Assembly (NCBI GenBank): GCA_029448655.1
Contig: JACCLO010000010.1
Location: forward strand, 434,001 to 498,000
Source of the DNA: Wolfiporia cocos
Taxonomy: Eukaryota > Basidiomycota > Agaricomycetes > Polyporales > Phaeolaceae
Reading direction: 5' to 3'
DNA: 64,000 nucleotides
The notes below the pieces were generated by a model. The model searched no databases and had not been told where the DNA came from. It was given only the letters and a program-made list of their open reading frames with translations. The stretch's first letter is position 1. Every line of letters begins with the position of its first letter. Position numbers and translations under genes: made by a program. Shown here in pieces: positions 22,598 to 32,123 of the stretch.

Positions 22598-23604
22598 CCC
22601 CCTACCCCCGCCCTTGCGCTTGCGCTTGGGTCTGGGTTTCTATCCTACAGGGGCTATTACTTGTTGCTGCGCACATCCCTTTCTGCCTGACAAGGCGATT
22701 GGGGTGATAGTTGAGATCTGGGGGATACATCGCCATCCTCGGCAGAGGATTGGCAACCAGGGAAGCCACACCGCCTTTTTAGGCAGGAGGCCTACCTAAC
22801 CCGGACTCCAGGGTCAAGGAGACATGGTCCTCACTGACAAGCTTGGACTATGCGCGGTTAAGACCCGCCTGTGGAGAAAAGGGGACGGTCTGCCTGTGTG
22901 CGCCCAACCCCCTGTCATGGCAAGCGTTGTTCAGCGCCCCATCACTATCCACAGGGTCATCATTATGATGGCATGGGAATTTTCCAAAGCCGCCTCCCAG
23001 GCGTAAGGGACCTGCTTTGAACCCGTTATGGGAAAAGCAGTGAGGGGGGTGACGTAAAAAATCACCCTGCCATAGGTCACTCGCGGTAGCCAATAGCATA
23101 AGTCCTCCGGGCAGCTCGGCGTGCGAGCATGGGTCAAACGGATTTGGGGCCCCATTGGAAGAGAAGCGCGTAGCCCACTCCTTCGGGATGTGAAGCGCTG
23201 CTGTCTCGCGATCTTAGATCGACAGTGGTTTTTTAGCCCTGATGTGACACCCATGTGGCTACAGACGGCAACCTCATTGTTGAAGCATGGACAGGCTAAG
23301 GGATGTAAAATCCCAGCCACTTTCCGGCATCATCCCTCCGGGGCGGTGTCGTGTATCCGAATCCCAATCATCTGACCCAGGAACCGGCCTGGCAGTCAGC
23401 AACTCTACCCCTGGAGTCGGCGCCTCTGACCGTTAGGGTCATGCGAATATCCGCGCCGTCTCGGCACAGGGTTTGCGCGCAACATAAGAGTAATTATGCC
23501 CCGTAGTACACCTTCTTTGCTCCTGAAAAGGAGTCCACTACCCTACCTTACATAATCCTTTTCATTCCTGTTCTTGGACGTATCACTGGGAAACTTCGTT
23601 TCTC
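22598..23604 (+). other. Long leader of gypsy element 1
   Basis: About 1 kb between the primer-binding site and ORF1, with a mixed, structured-looking composition and several upstream ATGs (for example a 60-codon ORF at 22824). I see no conserved protein here. With transcription starting near 22452 the ORF1 leader would be about 1150 nt, implying leaky scanning, splicing or internal initiation. Confidence 0.6.
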
Positions 23605-24528
23605 ATGAAGGCTGCACTTTCTAGAATCATGCCCCGCGTTACCCGTCGCACCCGTGGCTCCTCTACTGCCCCCTACGTTAAGCCGGCAAAGCGGTCCCTT
23701 CTCAGCCGCATCGACACCGCCGACATTCCTCGGGCAGAGGACGTCACATACACGCTTCCTGTAAAGGAAGACTACACCGGGAAGCTCCATCTTTGGGAGA
23801 TTCCTGTCCACATGCCAAAGCACATCGCTGAGGCTGGGAAACCCGCTCCTCGACCTCCCAAGCCAGTTCCGCTCGCCAAGCGTATCTGGACAGAGGAAGA
23901 GAAGCTAGCCGCTTCCATTACCGCCATGGAGAATCTCATCGAACTCCGCGAACTCAACAAGCTCAAGCTCGCCCGCGATAAGCTGAATAAGCGAATCGCC
24001 GCCAAGCAAGCCGCCAAGGAAGCCAAGCAAGCAGCTTCTTCACTGGCCCTCCGTCTCTCCAGCCCGGCGGCCGGACCTTCTGTTCCGGCCAACCACAAGA
24101 TTCTCGACCCTTCCCTCGTCTTCGGGAAGAAGAAACCCCTCCAAGCATGCGATCAAGTTATTCCCATGCTAGAAGGCACTCTCACTCGTCTTACTCCTCT
24201 CGCCAACCACCCCCCTAATTACCCAGGCTTCCATATGGAAAACGACATGCGTTTCCATACTATGGTAGTAGAATTGGAGGACTTGGTGGATAACGTAAAG
24301 GATAGAGCGAGACGAGGGAGGATCACCAATAGAGACTGGAGAATTATGAAAAAGTACTGTAAACAACTCGGCAACATTTCCTTTTTGGATTGGCGTACGG
24401 ACTTAGCTCGTATCGTAGCAGAATGCGTAGCGCTACAAATTACTTTTGCCTTCGGTGTAACACCACCTGACAAGGTGGCAGGGCCCTCAACTACTTCGGT
24501 AGAAGAGGATATACTCGCGATTGTATAG
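23605..24528 (+). CDS. Element 1 ORF1, accessory protein of unknown function upstream of Gag
   Basis: 307 residues from ATG 23605 (a second in-frame ATG lies at 23629). It is basic and Pro/Lys-rich near the N-terminus, with a strongly helical Lys/Arg/Ala/Glu-rich central segment (about residues 95-150) likely to be coiled coil. The C-terminal half contains FHTMVVELEDLVDNVKDRAR and NRDWRIMKKY. That half is collinear with the ORF1 of element 2 (DFDDL, NEDLRRLEKY in the same order), so the protein is conserved between elements despite low identity. I recognise no known domain; it is not Gag, protease or envelope. It precedes Gag by about 100 bp in another frame. Confidence 0.75.
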   Translation: MKAALSRIMPRVTRRTRGSSTAPYVKPAKRSLLSRIDTADIPRAEDVTYTLPVKEDYTGKLHLWEIPVHMPKHIAEAGKPAPRPPKPVPLAKRIWTEEEKLAASITAMENLIELRELNKLKLARDKLNKRIAAKQAAKEAKQAASSLALRLSSPAAGPSVPANHKILDPSLVFGKKKPLQACDQVIPMLEGTLTRLTPLANHPPNYPGFHMENDMRFHTMVVELEDLVDNVKDRARRGRITNRDWRIMKKYCKQLGNISFLDWRTDLARIVAECVALQITFAFGVTPPDKVAGPSTTSVEEDILAIV

Positions 24529-24630
24529 TAGAAATACTATCATCTTTTAACTCTGAAATAGAGTGCGAGTGTGATCTATAACGAAAGTTGCAGCTTTCAA
24601 AACCAATCCCTTCTTAAAGAATCTAAGACA

Positions 24631-26664
24631 ATGAGTAACCGGAAACTAACATTCGTCACAAACAGATTCACAATGTCCTCCACCTCCTCCGTCAGCACTC
24701 CTCTCGCCCCCCGCAAGATGCGCCTCCGCTCAGAAGGCCCGGTGACCCCGGAAGCTGGTCCCTCGGGAACCCAGCAGCTGGTGACGCTGGAGCACCTAAG
24801 CGAGGAAGAGGAAGAAGAAGAGGAAGAGGAAGTACTGGGGTTCGCGCCCCCGCAAAGGGAATCTCCGACAAACCCCATGGGTACGCGCCCAGGCTCCCCC
24901 ATTGCCGGATATCCACCGGCCCATCGAACTCGCCCTATCGGGCCCGCCACCACCCTCGAAATGGAATTTTCGGGGCCGACACGACAAACCAATGCCGTGG
25001 TCGAGAACCAACTCAAGGCGTACCTCCCCGAGGAGGAACACCACAAGGTGGATGGGTCCATACATGGGCCAATCATCGATGCCGCCGTACAACGAAGTGC
25101 GGCCATAAGCCATGACACCACCGACATCCTAGGTCGAATGGTGCACGCCCGCCTGGAGCGTATCCATGGAAGAATCGACTCCCTGGTTGGGCAATCCAGG
25201 GCAATCGAACAAAAAGCCCAAGACGAGCTACACGAGGCGGTCAATTCGGTCCGCAACGAGGTCTTGTCCACTCTGGTGGACCTCGGCAAGGAACTCCGAC
25301 AGGAGTACACCGCCAAGTTCACCACGCTGGAAAAGGAGCTCCGGAAGGACTACCGGTCCCGCCTGGACGACCTCGAGGATGCCTTCGCCGAGCGCATGGA
25401 GAAGGTTGACGAGGAACTCCGGAGGATTCGCAAGAATCCCTCCGTTCCCAACCCTCCCGGTGTTCGCACGCCCCCGGCAGACCCACCAGCAGCCCCCGGT
25501 AATGCTCAAACCCGAGCAGCCGATGCCGCTGCCGCCGCACAAGCTGCAGCCGCCGCTGCAGCAGCCGTCGCCCCGCAGATTCCAGGTCTGCCTCAAAACC
25601 TGAAAATTCCCCCTCCCCCCGAATTCTCTGGGTCATCTGGAAAGGTGACTGCACAGGAATGGGTGGAGAAGATGGGCCTGTACTTCGGAACGCTCAGGGT
25701 CTACGACGACCATGACCGTATCACCACGGCCCTCTTCCGCGTCACAGGGGACGCATACAAATTTTTCTCGCCGCTCATCAAGAAGGCAGGAAACGGTGAA
25801 CCTCTCGGCACCTGGGAGGACTTCACCAAATCCGTAATGGTGCAATATGGGAAAATGACGGATAAGGAGATCGCGAAAAAGGAAATTCGCGGTTACTACG
25901 GCACGAAGGGCAAGGAATTGGCAGAATCGAACTACTTCAATTACTGCGAACGGTTCCGCACCCTCGGCCGCCTCTCCGAAACCGCCAACGAGACTCTGGT
26001 GTGGGAATTCACCGAGACTCTCCCCGAAAAGGTCAAGGACACCTTAAACGTCCTCGGCAAGACCCCGTTCTTCAAGGCCCCCACCGACATCGAGCCTCTG
26101 ATAGATTTCGCCCTCGAAATGTATCAGACATCTTACCCTGACAAGATCAAGGGCTCGATCTTCGAGAAGGCCGGCAAAAAGGACTCGGCCCCTGCCGAAA
26201 AGAAGGAGACGTCCTCCGCTTCTGCAAAGAAGTCGGAGAAAAAGAAGGACAAGGGAAAGGCGCCCGGCAAAGCCCCCGCCGACACCGCCAACGCCGTCTG
26301 CACCTACTGCAAGCAGACAGGACATTACTTCAACAAATGTCCTAAGCTTGCGGCAGACAAGGCTGCGGGAACGTTCGTGCCTGCCGCTCAGCGGGCCGAA
26401 CAACAAAGGGCGAAGGATGCAGCTGCCGCGTCTGGAAAGACCACGGCTGCTCCTTCGGGTAGTGGAAAGGGACAGGCTTCTGGCAAGAAGCCGTACTCGG
26501 CGCCCCCCGCGGATGGCAAGACGTATCGTGCCCGAACGATCTGGGAAGAAGTGACGGCTGACTCAAGCTCAGCAGGACCCTCGGCCCCCGCCACCAATGT
26601 CGCCACAGTCGGGACCATCTCGGTTCCCCTCGCCCCAACCACACGTCTCGAAGACGTTCTGTGA
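24631..26664 (+). CDS. gag: Element 1 Gag
   Basis: 677 residues from ATG 24631; the open frame runs back to 24571 without an ATG. The N-terminus is low-complexity and acidic (a run of Glu residues); a coiled-coil region follows at about residues 170-290, then an Ala-rich stretch. The retrotransposon Gag/capsid domain starts at PPPPEFSGSSGKVTAQEWVE and runs to about residue 520. Near 26300 is a perfect zinc knuckle, CTYCKQTGHYFNKC (C-X2-C-X4-H-X4-C), for nucleocapsid RNA binding. The end overlaps Pol by 68 nt, with Pol in the +1 frame. Confidence 0.92.
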   Translation: MSNRKLTFVTNRFTMSSTSSVSTPLAPRKMRLRSEGPVTPEAGPSGTQQLVTLEHLSEEEEEEEEEEVLGFAPPQRESPTNPMGTRPGSPIAGYPPAHRTRPIGPATTLEMEFSGPTRQTNAVVENQLKAYLPEEEHHKVDGSIHGPIIDAAVQRSAAISHDTTDILGRMVHARLERIHGRIDSLVGQSRAIEQKAQDELHEAVNSVRNEVLSTLVDLGKELRQEYTAKFTTLEKELRKDYRSRLDDLEDAFAERMEKVDEELRRIRKNPSVPNPPGVRTPPADPPAAPGNAQTRAADAAAAAQAAAAAAAAVAPQIPGLPQNLKIPPPPEFSGSSGKVTAQEWVEKMGLYFGTLRVYDDHDRITTALFRVTGDAYKFFSPLIKKAGNGEPLGTWEDFTKSVMVQYGKMTDKEIAKKEIRGYYGTKGKELAESNYFNYCERFRTLGRLSETANETLVWEFTETLPEKVKDTLNVLGKTPFFKAPTDIEPLIDFALEMYQTSYPDKIKGSIFEKAGKKDSAPAEKKETSSASAKKSEKKKDKGKAPGKAPADTANAVCTYCKQTGHYFNKCPKLAADKAAGTFVPAAQRAEQQRAKDAAAASGKTTAAPSGSGKGQASGKKPYSAPPADGKTYRARTIWEEVTADSSSAGPSAPATNVATVGTISVPLAPTTRLEDVL

Positions 26665-29600
26665 AGAACACACCAGCCCCGCAGCGGCTGGGAGTGTACA
26701 GCGCCCCGAAGAAGCGCACCTCTACGAAGAGGCTTCACAGAGACCCCTTATCTTGTGGGAAGATAAGGCGGTCGTACGTCACCCGGTATCCCATCTCGGT
26801 ATATTCGGTAACGCGGCAATGGACTTTGCCCGGAGGACAAGGACACTAGCTACACGTGCCCCTCCTGTACAATACTTCTACCCTGACCCGCTCGCGCTAA
26901 AGTTTTTCACTTTGTATAATGTACATGGAAACGATTCTCGAGACGACAATAAATCGTTCTCTATCGAAGTGGAACTGTGGGTATATGGAAAGAAAGTCAA
27001 CGCCATGGCATTAATCGACACCGGTGCATCAATAAGCGTCATTGATAAGAAACTCGTACATGAGGAAAAGTTAGTCACTCAAAAACTACCTTCGCCTCTC
27101 GAGATTCGCAACGCCGACGGTACCTCTAATACCGCCGGTAATATCAATATGGCAGTAAAAGCTTATATGGTGCACGAGGAACACAAGTCCACCGAATTCT
27201 TGTACGTAATGGACGTACAGAATGCGGATGTGATCCTCGGATATGATTGGTTCCTGAAACACAACCCGGACTTCAACTGGCCGGAAGGAACCTTCACATA
27301 TCGATGTACGGAAAAATGCAAACATGGCAAACGGGTTTCGATTTCAGAGGAAGAGGACGAAATCGAACCCCGCAACATCTATCAGATCATCAATGACTTT
27401 CCAATAGGTTTTCTCGGCTTAGAGGAGCCGGAGAATCCCTTTGTCGCTTGGGTGAACACCCTTGACGAAGGAACGGAACTCCTTATCGATGCCATTCAGT
27501 CGATAACGGAGAAGTCGGATGATGAATTCCTGACAGATGCGGATCTCCAGAAATGGAAATCCTTGGTTCCGGAGGAATACCAGGAGTTTGGTCCCACGGT
27601 ATTTTCTCAACGCGCATCCGAAAGGATGCCCGAACGGAAACCATATGACCACGCCATCGACTTCCCCGATGACGCGGTACTACCGCCCCCGAGTAAGGCA
27701 TACAAGATGTCTCCTCAGGAAGCGAACTCGCTAGATCAGTGGATTCAGGAAGAGTTACGGAAGGGCTACATCCGACACTCAAAATCCCCGATCGCGAGCC
27801 CGGTCTTCTTCGTCCCTAAAAAAGACGGCGGAGCCCGAATGGTAGTCGATTACCGGAAAGTAAACGACTTGACCATTAAAAACAGGTACCCTCTCCCACG
27901 CATAGACGAGCTTATCGATAAGCTTAGCCAGGCTTCGATATTTACGAAGCTCGACTTGCGTTGGGGTTACAACAACGTAAGAATCAAGGAGGGAGATGAA
28001 TGGAAGACCGCATTCATTACGCCTAACGGCCTTTACGAAGCTGTAGTCATGTACTTCGGCTTTTGTAATGCACCCAGCACGTTCCAGCACATGATGAACG
28101 ATATTCTAGGTGACCTTATCAGAGAAGGAAAGGTCATTGTCTACCTAGACGACATCCTTGTGTTCGGAAACGACCTGTTGGAACACCGTCGTATTGTCAA
28201 GCAAGTATTACAAATCTTGCAAGACAACGACTTGTTCGCGAAGCCTGAAAAGTGCTTCTTCGAACAAAGCAGTATTGAATACCTGGGAATGATCATTTCC
28301 AAAGGAAAAGTCGAAATGGACCCTAAGAAGGTAGCCGGTGTCAAGGACTGGCCTACACCTGCCAAGGTGAAGGACGTCCAGGCCTTTGTTGGCTTCGCCA
28401 ACTACTACCGGCGGTTCATTAAAGACTTCTCCAAAGTGGTTAAGCCGTTAACCGAACTGTCCAAGAAAAACACGCAATGGAACTGGGGACCCGAACAAGC
28501 GGAAGCCTTCCAAACTCTCAAGGAAGCTTTCACATCGGCTCCAATACTCCGGATCCCAGATCAGGAGTCCCCGTTCCGCGTGGAAGCGGATTCTTCCGAT
28601 TACGCAACTGGTGCAGTGCTATCACAATATTCTTCGGAGGATAAGCTCTGGCACCCGGTAGCCTTCTACTCGAAATCTCTATCAGCACCCGAAAGGAACT
28701 ATGAGATTTACGACAAGGAGTTGCTCGCAATCATCCGCGCTCTAGAGGAATGGAGACATTACCTCGAAGGACACCCACACAAATTTGAAGTCTGGTCGGA
28801 TCATCTCAATCTGACATATTTCAAATCGGCACAACGGCTAACCCGGAGACAGGCACGTTGGAGTCTTTACCTGACAAGGTTCAACTTCACCATGTGCCAC
28901 AAACCCGGTAAAACAATGCTTACGGCTGATCCTCTGTCACGGAGGCCAGACCATGAAGAGGGGGTGGAACTCGACAATCGCGATCAAATTTTGCTGAAAC
29001 CGGAATACTTTACGGTTAGGGCGCTAGAAGCGTCACAGCAGGAGATACAATCAGGCGACGAGGACCTCCTCCGACAAATCCGACAAGCCCTCATGGACGA
29101 TCAGATTACCAAGGATTACCAGGAACTACTGAAAAGTGGTCCCAAGGAATTCGGTAAAGATCTCCAGGAATGGAACATGGAGGCCGGATTACTCCTCAGA
29201 CGAGGAAAAGTGTACGTTCCAAAAGAGCCTAAGGAATTGCGCACGAAGATTCTGGAGTTACATCATGACCATGTGACTGCCGGACACTTCGGACGATGGA
29301 AGACCTATGAACTTCTATCACGTAATTACTGGTGGCCTGGAATGACCACGATGGTAAAGCAATACGTGGAAGGTTGTGACACATGTCAACGCATGAAGAA
29401 CCACAACCAGACCCCGTACGGACCCCTGCAACCGCTCCCAGTTCCGGAAGCACCTTGGGACACCGTCACAATTGACCTTATCGTCCACCTACCACCCAGC
29501 GGCGAATTGAAACAATTCAATGCTATTATGGTAATAGTGGACCGGCTTACCAAACGAGCACACTTCATTCCCACGTCAGACAAGATAACGGCAAAAGAAT

Positions 29601-31141
29601 TAGCGAACCTCCTGTACCTTCGGATTTATCCGAACCACGGACTTCCGAAACAAATCATTTCGGATAGAGGCCCGCAATTCGCAGCCGCCTTATTCAAGGG
29701 ATGGTGTGAGCAATTGGGAATCCAACGGTCAATGACAACCGCCTATCACCCGCAAGCGGATGGCCAGACGGAGAGAGTTAACCAGATCCTAGAACAATAT
29801 CTTAGATGTTACATCGATGTTATTCAAAAGGATAACTGGTCATGGTTTCTCCCAACGGCTGAATTCGCGTACAACAACGCGGCTAGTGAGACAACAAAGA
29901 ATAGCCCATTCTTTGTCGAACTAGGAAGGCACCCTAATGCAGGACCTACAAATTTACGTCCAACACCATACACGGACCTAAATATCATTGCTTACGAACG
30001 ATGGTCAGCACAAGAACAAGCTAAGGCAGCCATGAAACTGGCTGCTGAACGCTGGTCTTGGTATTATGATCAACATAAGCGCTCGGTACCGTTTAAAGTC
30101 GGCGACAAAGTTCTCGTTGACGCCCGTAGCTGGCAAGACTCCGAAAGAAGTCTTAGTCCACGCTATTTGGGACCATTTAGGATAATTGAACAATTATCTC
30201 CGGTCACCTTTAGGGTACACATGGACGAGCAATACAGGGCCTATCACCCAGTATTTCACGCTTCCAAGTTGGTCATGTACAAGGACCCTGTGCATCAGAA
30301 GAAACCAGAGCCTCAACCAGAAATGGTCGATGGCGAGGAATTATGGGAAGTCGAGAAGATCTTAGATCATCGTCTACGCGCCGGAAGAGTTGAATACAGA
30401 ATCCGATGGAAAGGATTTGGTATCAATGACGACTCCTGGGTACGCGAAGCCGATCTCGACACGGCATACGACATTCTGCAGGAATACAAGGCTTCACATG
30501 CCATTCCAATGCAGGATGTCCCCCTCAGGCGATCAGCTAGAAGGAAAGAAGCAGTTCATGTCTTCGACCCTGACAGCAACGACTGGGAAGCCGACGAATG
30601 CACGTGGCCAGACGACTGGCCGCAGTATCGCGAAGAATTTGCGAAGGATCCTAAGCAACGCATGGTTAGACACCCCGACGGGGGATGGATGTCAGCTGAC
30701 ATTAACCAAAATGCGGATTTGAAAATCGTAGTCGGTGAAGGCGGCCGAATGCCAGAAAAGGGAACCAAGGACTCGGTTGGGTTTGACCTGTACACTGCAA
30801 CAGGCGACGTTCTGCCAGCTCACGGGCAGACAGAATACAATACCAAACTGAAAATCCAGGTACCTTTCGGCACTTACGGACGCATCGCCCCCCGCTCTAG
30901 TCTTGCCCGCAAAGGCATAGACGTAATGGGTGGCGTTATCGACCACGATTATCAAGGCGAAGTAATCATCATTCTCCGGAATCACTCCGACATATCTATT
31001 GATATTCGGGCCGGTGATAAGATTGCTCAGCTCATCTGCGAAGTTGCTAAGGACCCGCACATTACGCTACACGGAAAATCTTACTTTGAAAAGATTAAAT
31101 CCGAGCGCGGTACTGGTGGTTTCGGCTCCACAGGAAAGTAA
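26597..31141 (+). CDS. pol: Element 1 Pol: protease, RT, RNase H, integrase, chromodomain, dUTPase
   Basis: 1514 residues from ATG 26597. Aspartic protease has DTGAS near residue 141. Reverse transcriptase has YLDD near 515-518, with [12 protein letters not shown] and FGFCNAPSTFQ before it. RNase H starts near residue 660 (VEADSSDYATGAVLSQ). Integrase has the HHCC finger (from residue 888 to CDTCQRMK), catalytic Asp near 957, Asp in SDRGPQF near 1021 and Glu in QTERVNQ near 1058, and a GPF/Y-type module. A chromodomain follows at about 1250-1300 (WEVEKILDH...YRIRWKGF...DDSWV), then the linker with WPDDWPQYR, and a C-terminal dUTPase from about residue 1381. The dUTPase has all five motifs: GFDLYTA, GRIAPRSSLA, GGVIDHDYQGEV, AGDKIAQLI and RGTGGFGSTG. 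The chromodomain should steer integration to marked chromatin; the dUTPase should keep uracil out of the cDNA. Confidence 0.95.
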   Translation: MSPQSGPSRFPSPQPHVSKTFCEEHTSPAAAGSVQRPEEAHLYEEASQRPLILWEDKAVVRHPVSHLGIFGNAAMDFARRTRTLATRAPPVQYFYPDPLALKFFTLYNVHGNDSRDDNKSFSIEVELWVYGKKVNAMALIDTGASISVIDKKLVHEEKLVTQKLPSPLEIRNADGTSNTAGNINMAVKAYMVHEEHKSTEFLYVMDVQNADVILGYDWFLKHNPDFNWPEGTFTYRCTEKCKHGKRVSISEEEDEIEPRNIYQIINDFPIGFLGLEEPENPFVAWVNTLDEGTELLIDAIQSITEKSDDEFLTDADLQKWKSLVPEEYQEFGPTVFSQRASERMPERKPYDHAIDFPDDAVLPPPSKAYKMSPQEANSLDQWIQEELRKGYIRHSKSPIASPVFFVPKKDGGARMVVDYRKVNDLTIKNRYPLPRIDELIDKLSQASIFTKLDLRWGYNNVRIKEGDEWKTAFITPNGLYEAVVMYFGFCNAPSTFQHMMNDILGDLIREGKVIVYLDDILVFGNDLLEHRRIVKQVLQILQDNDLFAKPEKCFFEQSSIEYLGMIISKGKVEMDPKKVAGVKDWPTPAKVKDVQAFVGFANYYRRFIKDFSKVVKPLTELSKKNTQWNWGPEQAEAFQTLKEAFTSAPILRIPDQESPFRVEADSSDYATGAVLSQYSSEDKLWHPVAFYSKSLSAPERNYEIYDKELLAIIRALEEWRHYLEGHPHKFEVWSDHLNLTYFKSAQRLTRRQARWSLYLTRFNFTMCHKPGKTMLTADPLSRRPDHEEGVELDNRDQILLKPEYFTVRALEASQQEIQSGDEDLLRQIRQALMDDQITKDYQELLKSGPKEFGKDLQEWNMEAGLLLRRGKVYVPKEPKELRTKILELHHDHVTAGHFGRWKTYELLSRNYWWPGMTTMVKQYVEGCDTCQRMKNHNQTPYGPLQPLPVPEAPWDTVTIDLIVHLPPSGELKQFNAIMVIVDRLTKRAHFIPTSDKITAKELANLLYLRIYPNHGLPKQIISDRGPQFAAALFKGWCEQLGIQRSMTTAYHPQADGQTERVNQILEQYLRCYIDVIQKDNWSWFLPTAEFAYNNAASETTKNSPFFVELGRHPNAGPTNLRPTPYTDLNIIAYERWSAQEQAKAAMKLAAERWSWYYDQHKRSVPFKVGDKVLVDARSWQDSERSLSPRYLGPFRIIEQLSPVTFRVHMDEQYRAYHPVFHASKLVMYKDPVHQKKPEPQPEMVDGEELWEVEKILDHRLRAGRVEYRIRWKGFGINDDSWVREADLDTAYDILQEYKASHAIPMQDVPLRRSARRKEAVHVFDPDSNDWEADECTWPDDWPQYREEFAKDPKQRMVRHPDGGWMSADINQNADLKIVVGEGGRMPEKGTKDSVGFDLYTATGDVLPAHGQTEYNTKLKIQVPFGTYGRIAPRSSLARKGIDVMGGVIDHDYQGEVIIILRNHSDISIDIRAGDKIAQLICEVAKDPHITLHGKSYFEKIKSERGTGGFGSTGK

Positions 31142-31180
31142 TCGTTCCATTAGGGACAATGAAACCTGAAGAGGGGGTAA

Positions 31181-31880
31181 TGTCACAGATTTGGGACATG
31201 CCACTATTTTTCCCGTATTTTTACCTATTTATCTGGTATTTCTACGACCTTGTAGACATTTACGCTGCTAAGCGCCCGTCTAGCACGTACACGCAACCAA
31301 ACAACACGTACACAACGCGGTATACGTCCACTTGTCATAACAACACGTACATAACACGCTTGTACGCGTCAATGACTCAGCGGACTAACCTCCGGTGTCA
31401 CGCGCTTTACTCATATCCCGATACTGGGCTATGTCAGTACGATTGGATAAGCGGCCCGCTCGTTATCACATGCCAATGCCCTTATGATTACTCATATCCC
31501 GATGCCGGTATATAAGAATCACATGCATGGCTTACTAACGTAGCTACAGCCACTTCCACAACATGGACCTACGGTCCAAACAAACGATCTTACTGGTGCG
31601 GCCATTACCGGCGCACATGGTCTATTGTAGTTTACAACTTAACCATATTAGTTATGTCTGCGCACAGACCACCTTCATGTTTGGCTCCCTTACCGGTAAC
31701 CAAACAAAGCATGTATATAAGTAGGGCTATCACTGCGGATAAGCCTTAGATTTGTTCTCTGCATTCGCACAGTTACATATCATCTCTGCTTGCGCCCACT
31801 AGCCTCCTCACCAACCTCCAGCAACTCCTTCAAGTCGCTTATTAGGTTATAGTGTGAGTCCCACAGTCTAGTCTGTGTCA
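31181..31880 (+). repeat. 3' LTR of gypsy element 1
   Basis: 700 bp, same ends and promoter as the 5' LTR. It is preceded by the purine-rich GAAGAGGGGGTAA (31168-31180), the plus-strand primer, and followed by the CGATA duplication. Confidence 0.95.
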
Positions 31881-32123
31881 CGATACCGAGCATCAGCGAG
31901 GTGGAGGAGTGGCTGAGCAGGCAGAGACTAAAATATATTCTTAAGACATAACGTTTGTGGCGAAGCCACAGGTAATTAAGCTAGTCTAAAAGTAATGGGG
32001 GCTCGCGTGGGAGGCGTCGCGTGTCGCTCACGTTTTGCGCACCTGGCGTCCACGTTCGCCACGTGGCGTCCATGGGCGTCATTCCTGCTCCCATTAGATA
32101 GAGCGCCTGGCGCCGGTGATTTC

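Larger units (their letters stand above)
21885..31880 (+). mobile_element. Ty3/gypsy chromovirus element 1, full length, with ORF1 and dUTPase
   Basis: A 9996-bp LTR retrotransposon flanked by the 5-bp duplication CGATA (21880-21884 and 31881-31885). Helitron 4 shows the empty site with a single CGATA. LTRs are 700 bp each and nearly identical; I noticed a single C/T difference near their starts, so insertion is recent. The order is 5' LTR, self-priming site, leader of about 1 kb, ORF1, Gag, Pol (protease, reverse transcriptase, RNase H, integrase, chromodomain, dUTPase), purine tract GAAGAGGGGG, 3' LTR. All three ORFs are open, so the copy may be active. There is no envelope gene. Confidence 0.95.
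21146..31984 (+). mobile_element. Helitron 2, split by gypsy element 1
   Basis: It starts TCCATAATATAATGGGAGCT directly after the CTAG of Helitron 1 and ends with the GTGGC-GAA-GCCAC hairpin and CTAG at 31981-31984. Gypsy element 1 (21885-31880) interrupts it. Without that and one CGATA copy the unit is about 834 bp and collinear with Helitron 4, which keeps the empty site. It carries a 22-bp minisatellite and no transposase gene. Confidence 0.85.

Noticed and set aside
22824..23006. Small ORFs in the element 1 leader as genes
   Set aside because: Short, without conservation in the element 2 leader.
31159..31515. 118-residue ORF in the 3' LTR of element 1 (also 21791-22219), a possible env-like gene
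   Set aside because: It lies wholly inside the LTR U3, has no signal-peptide/TM layout of an envelope, and ends before the promoter.
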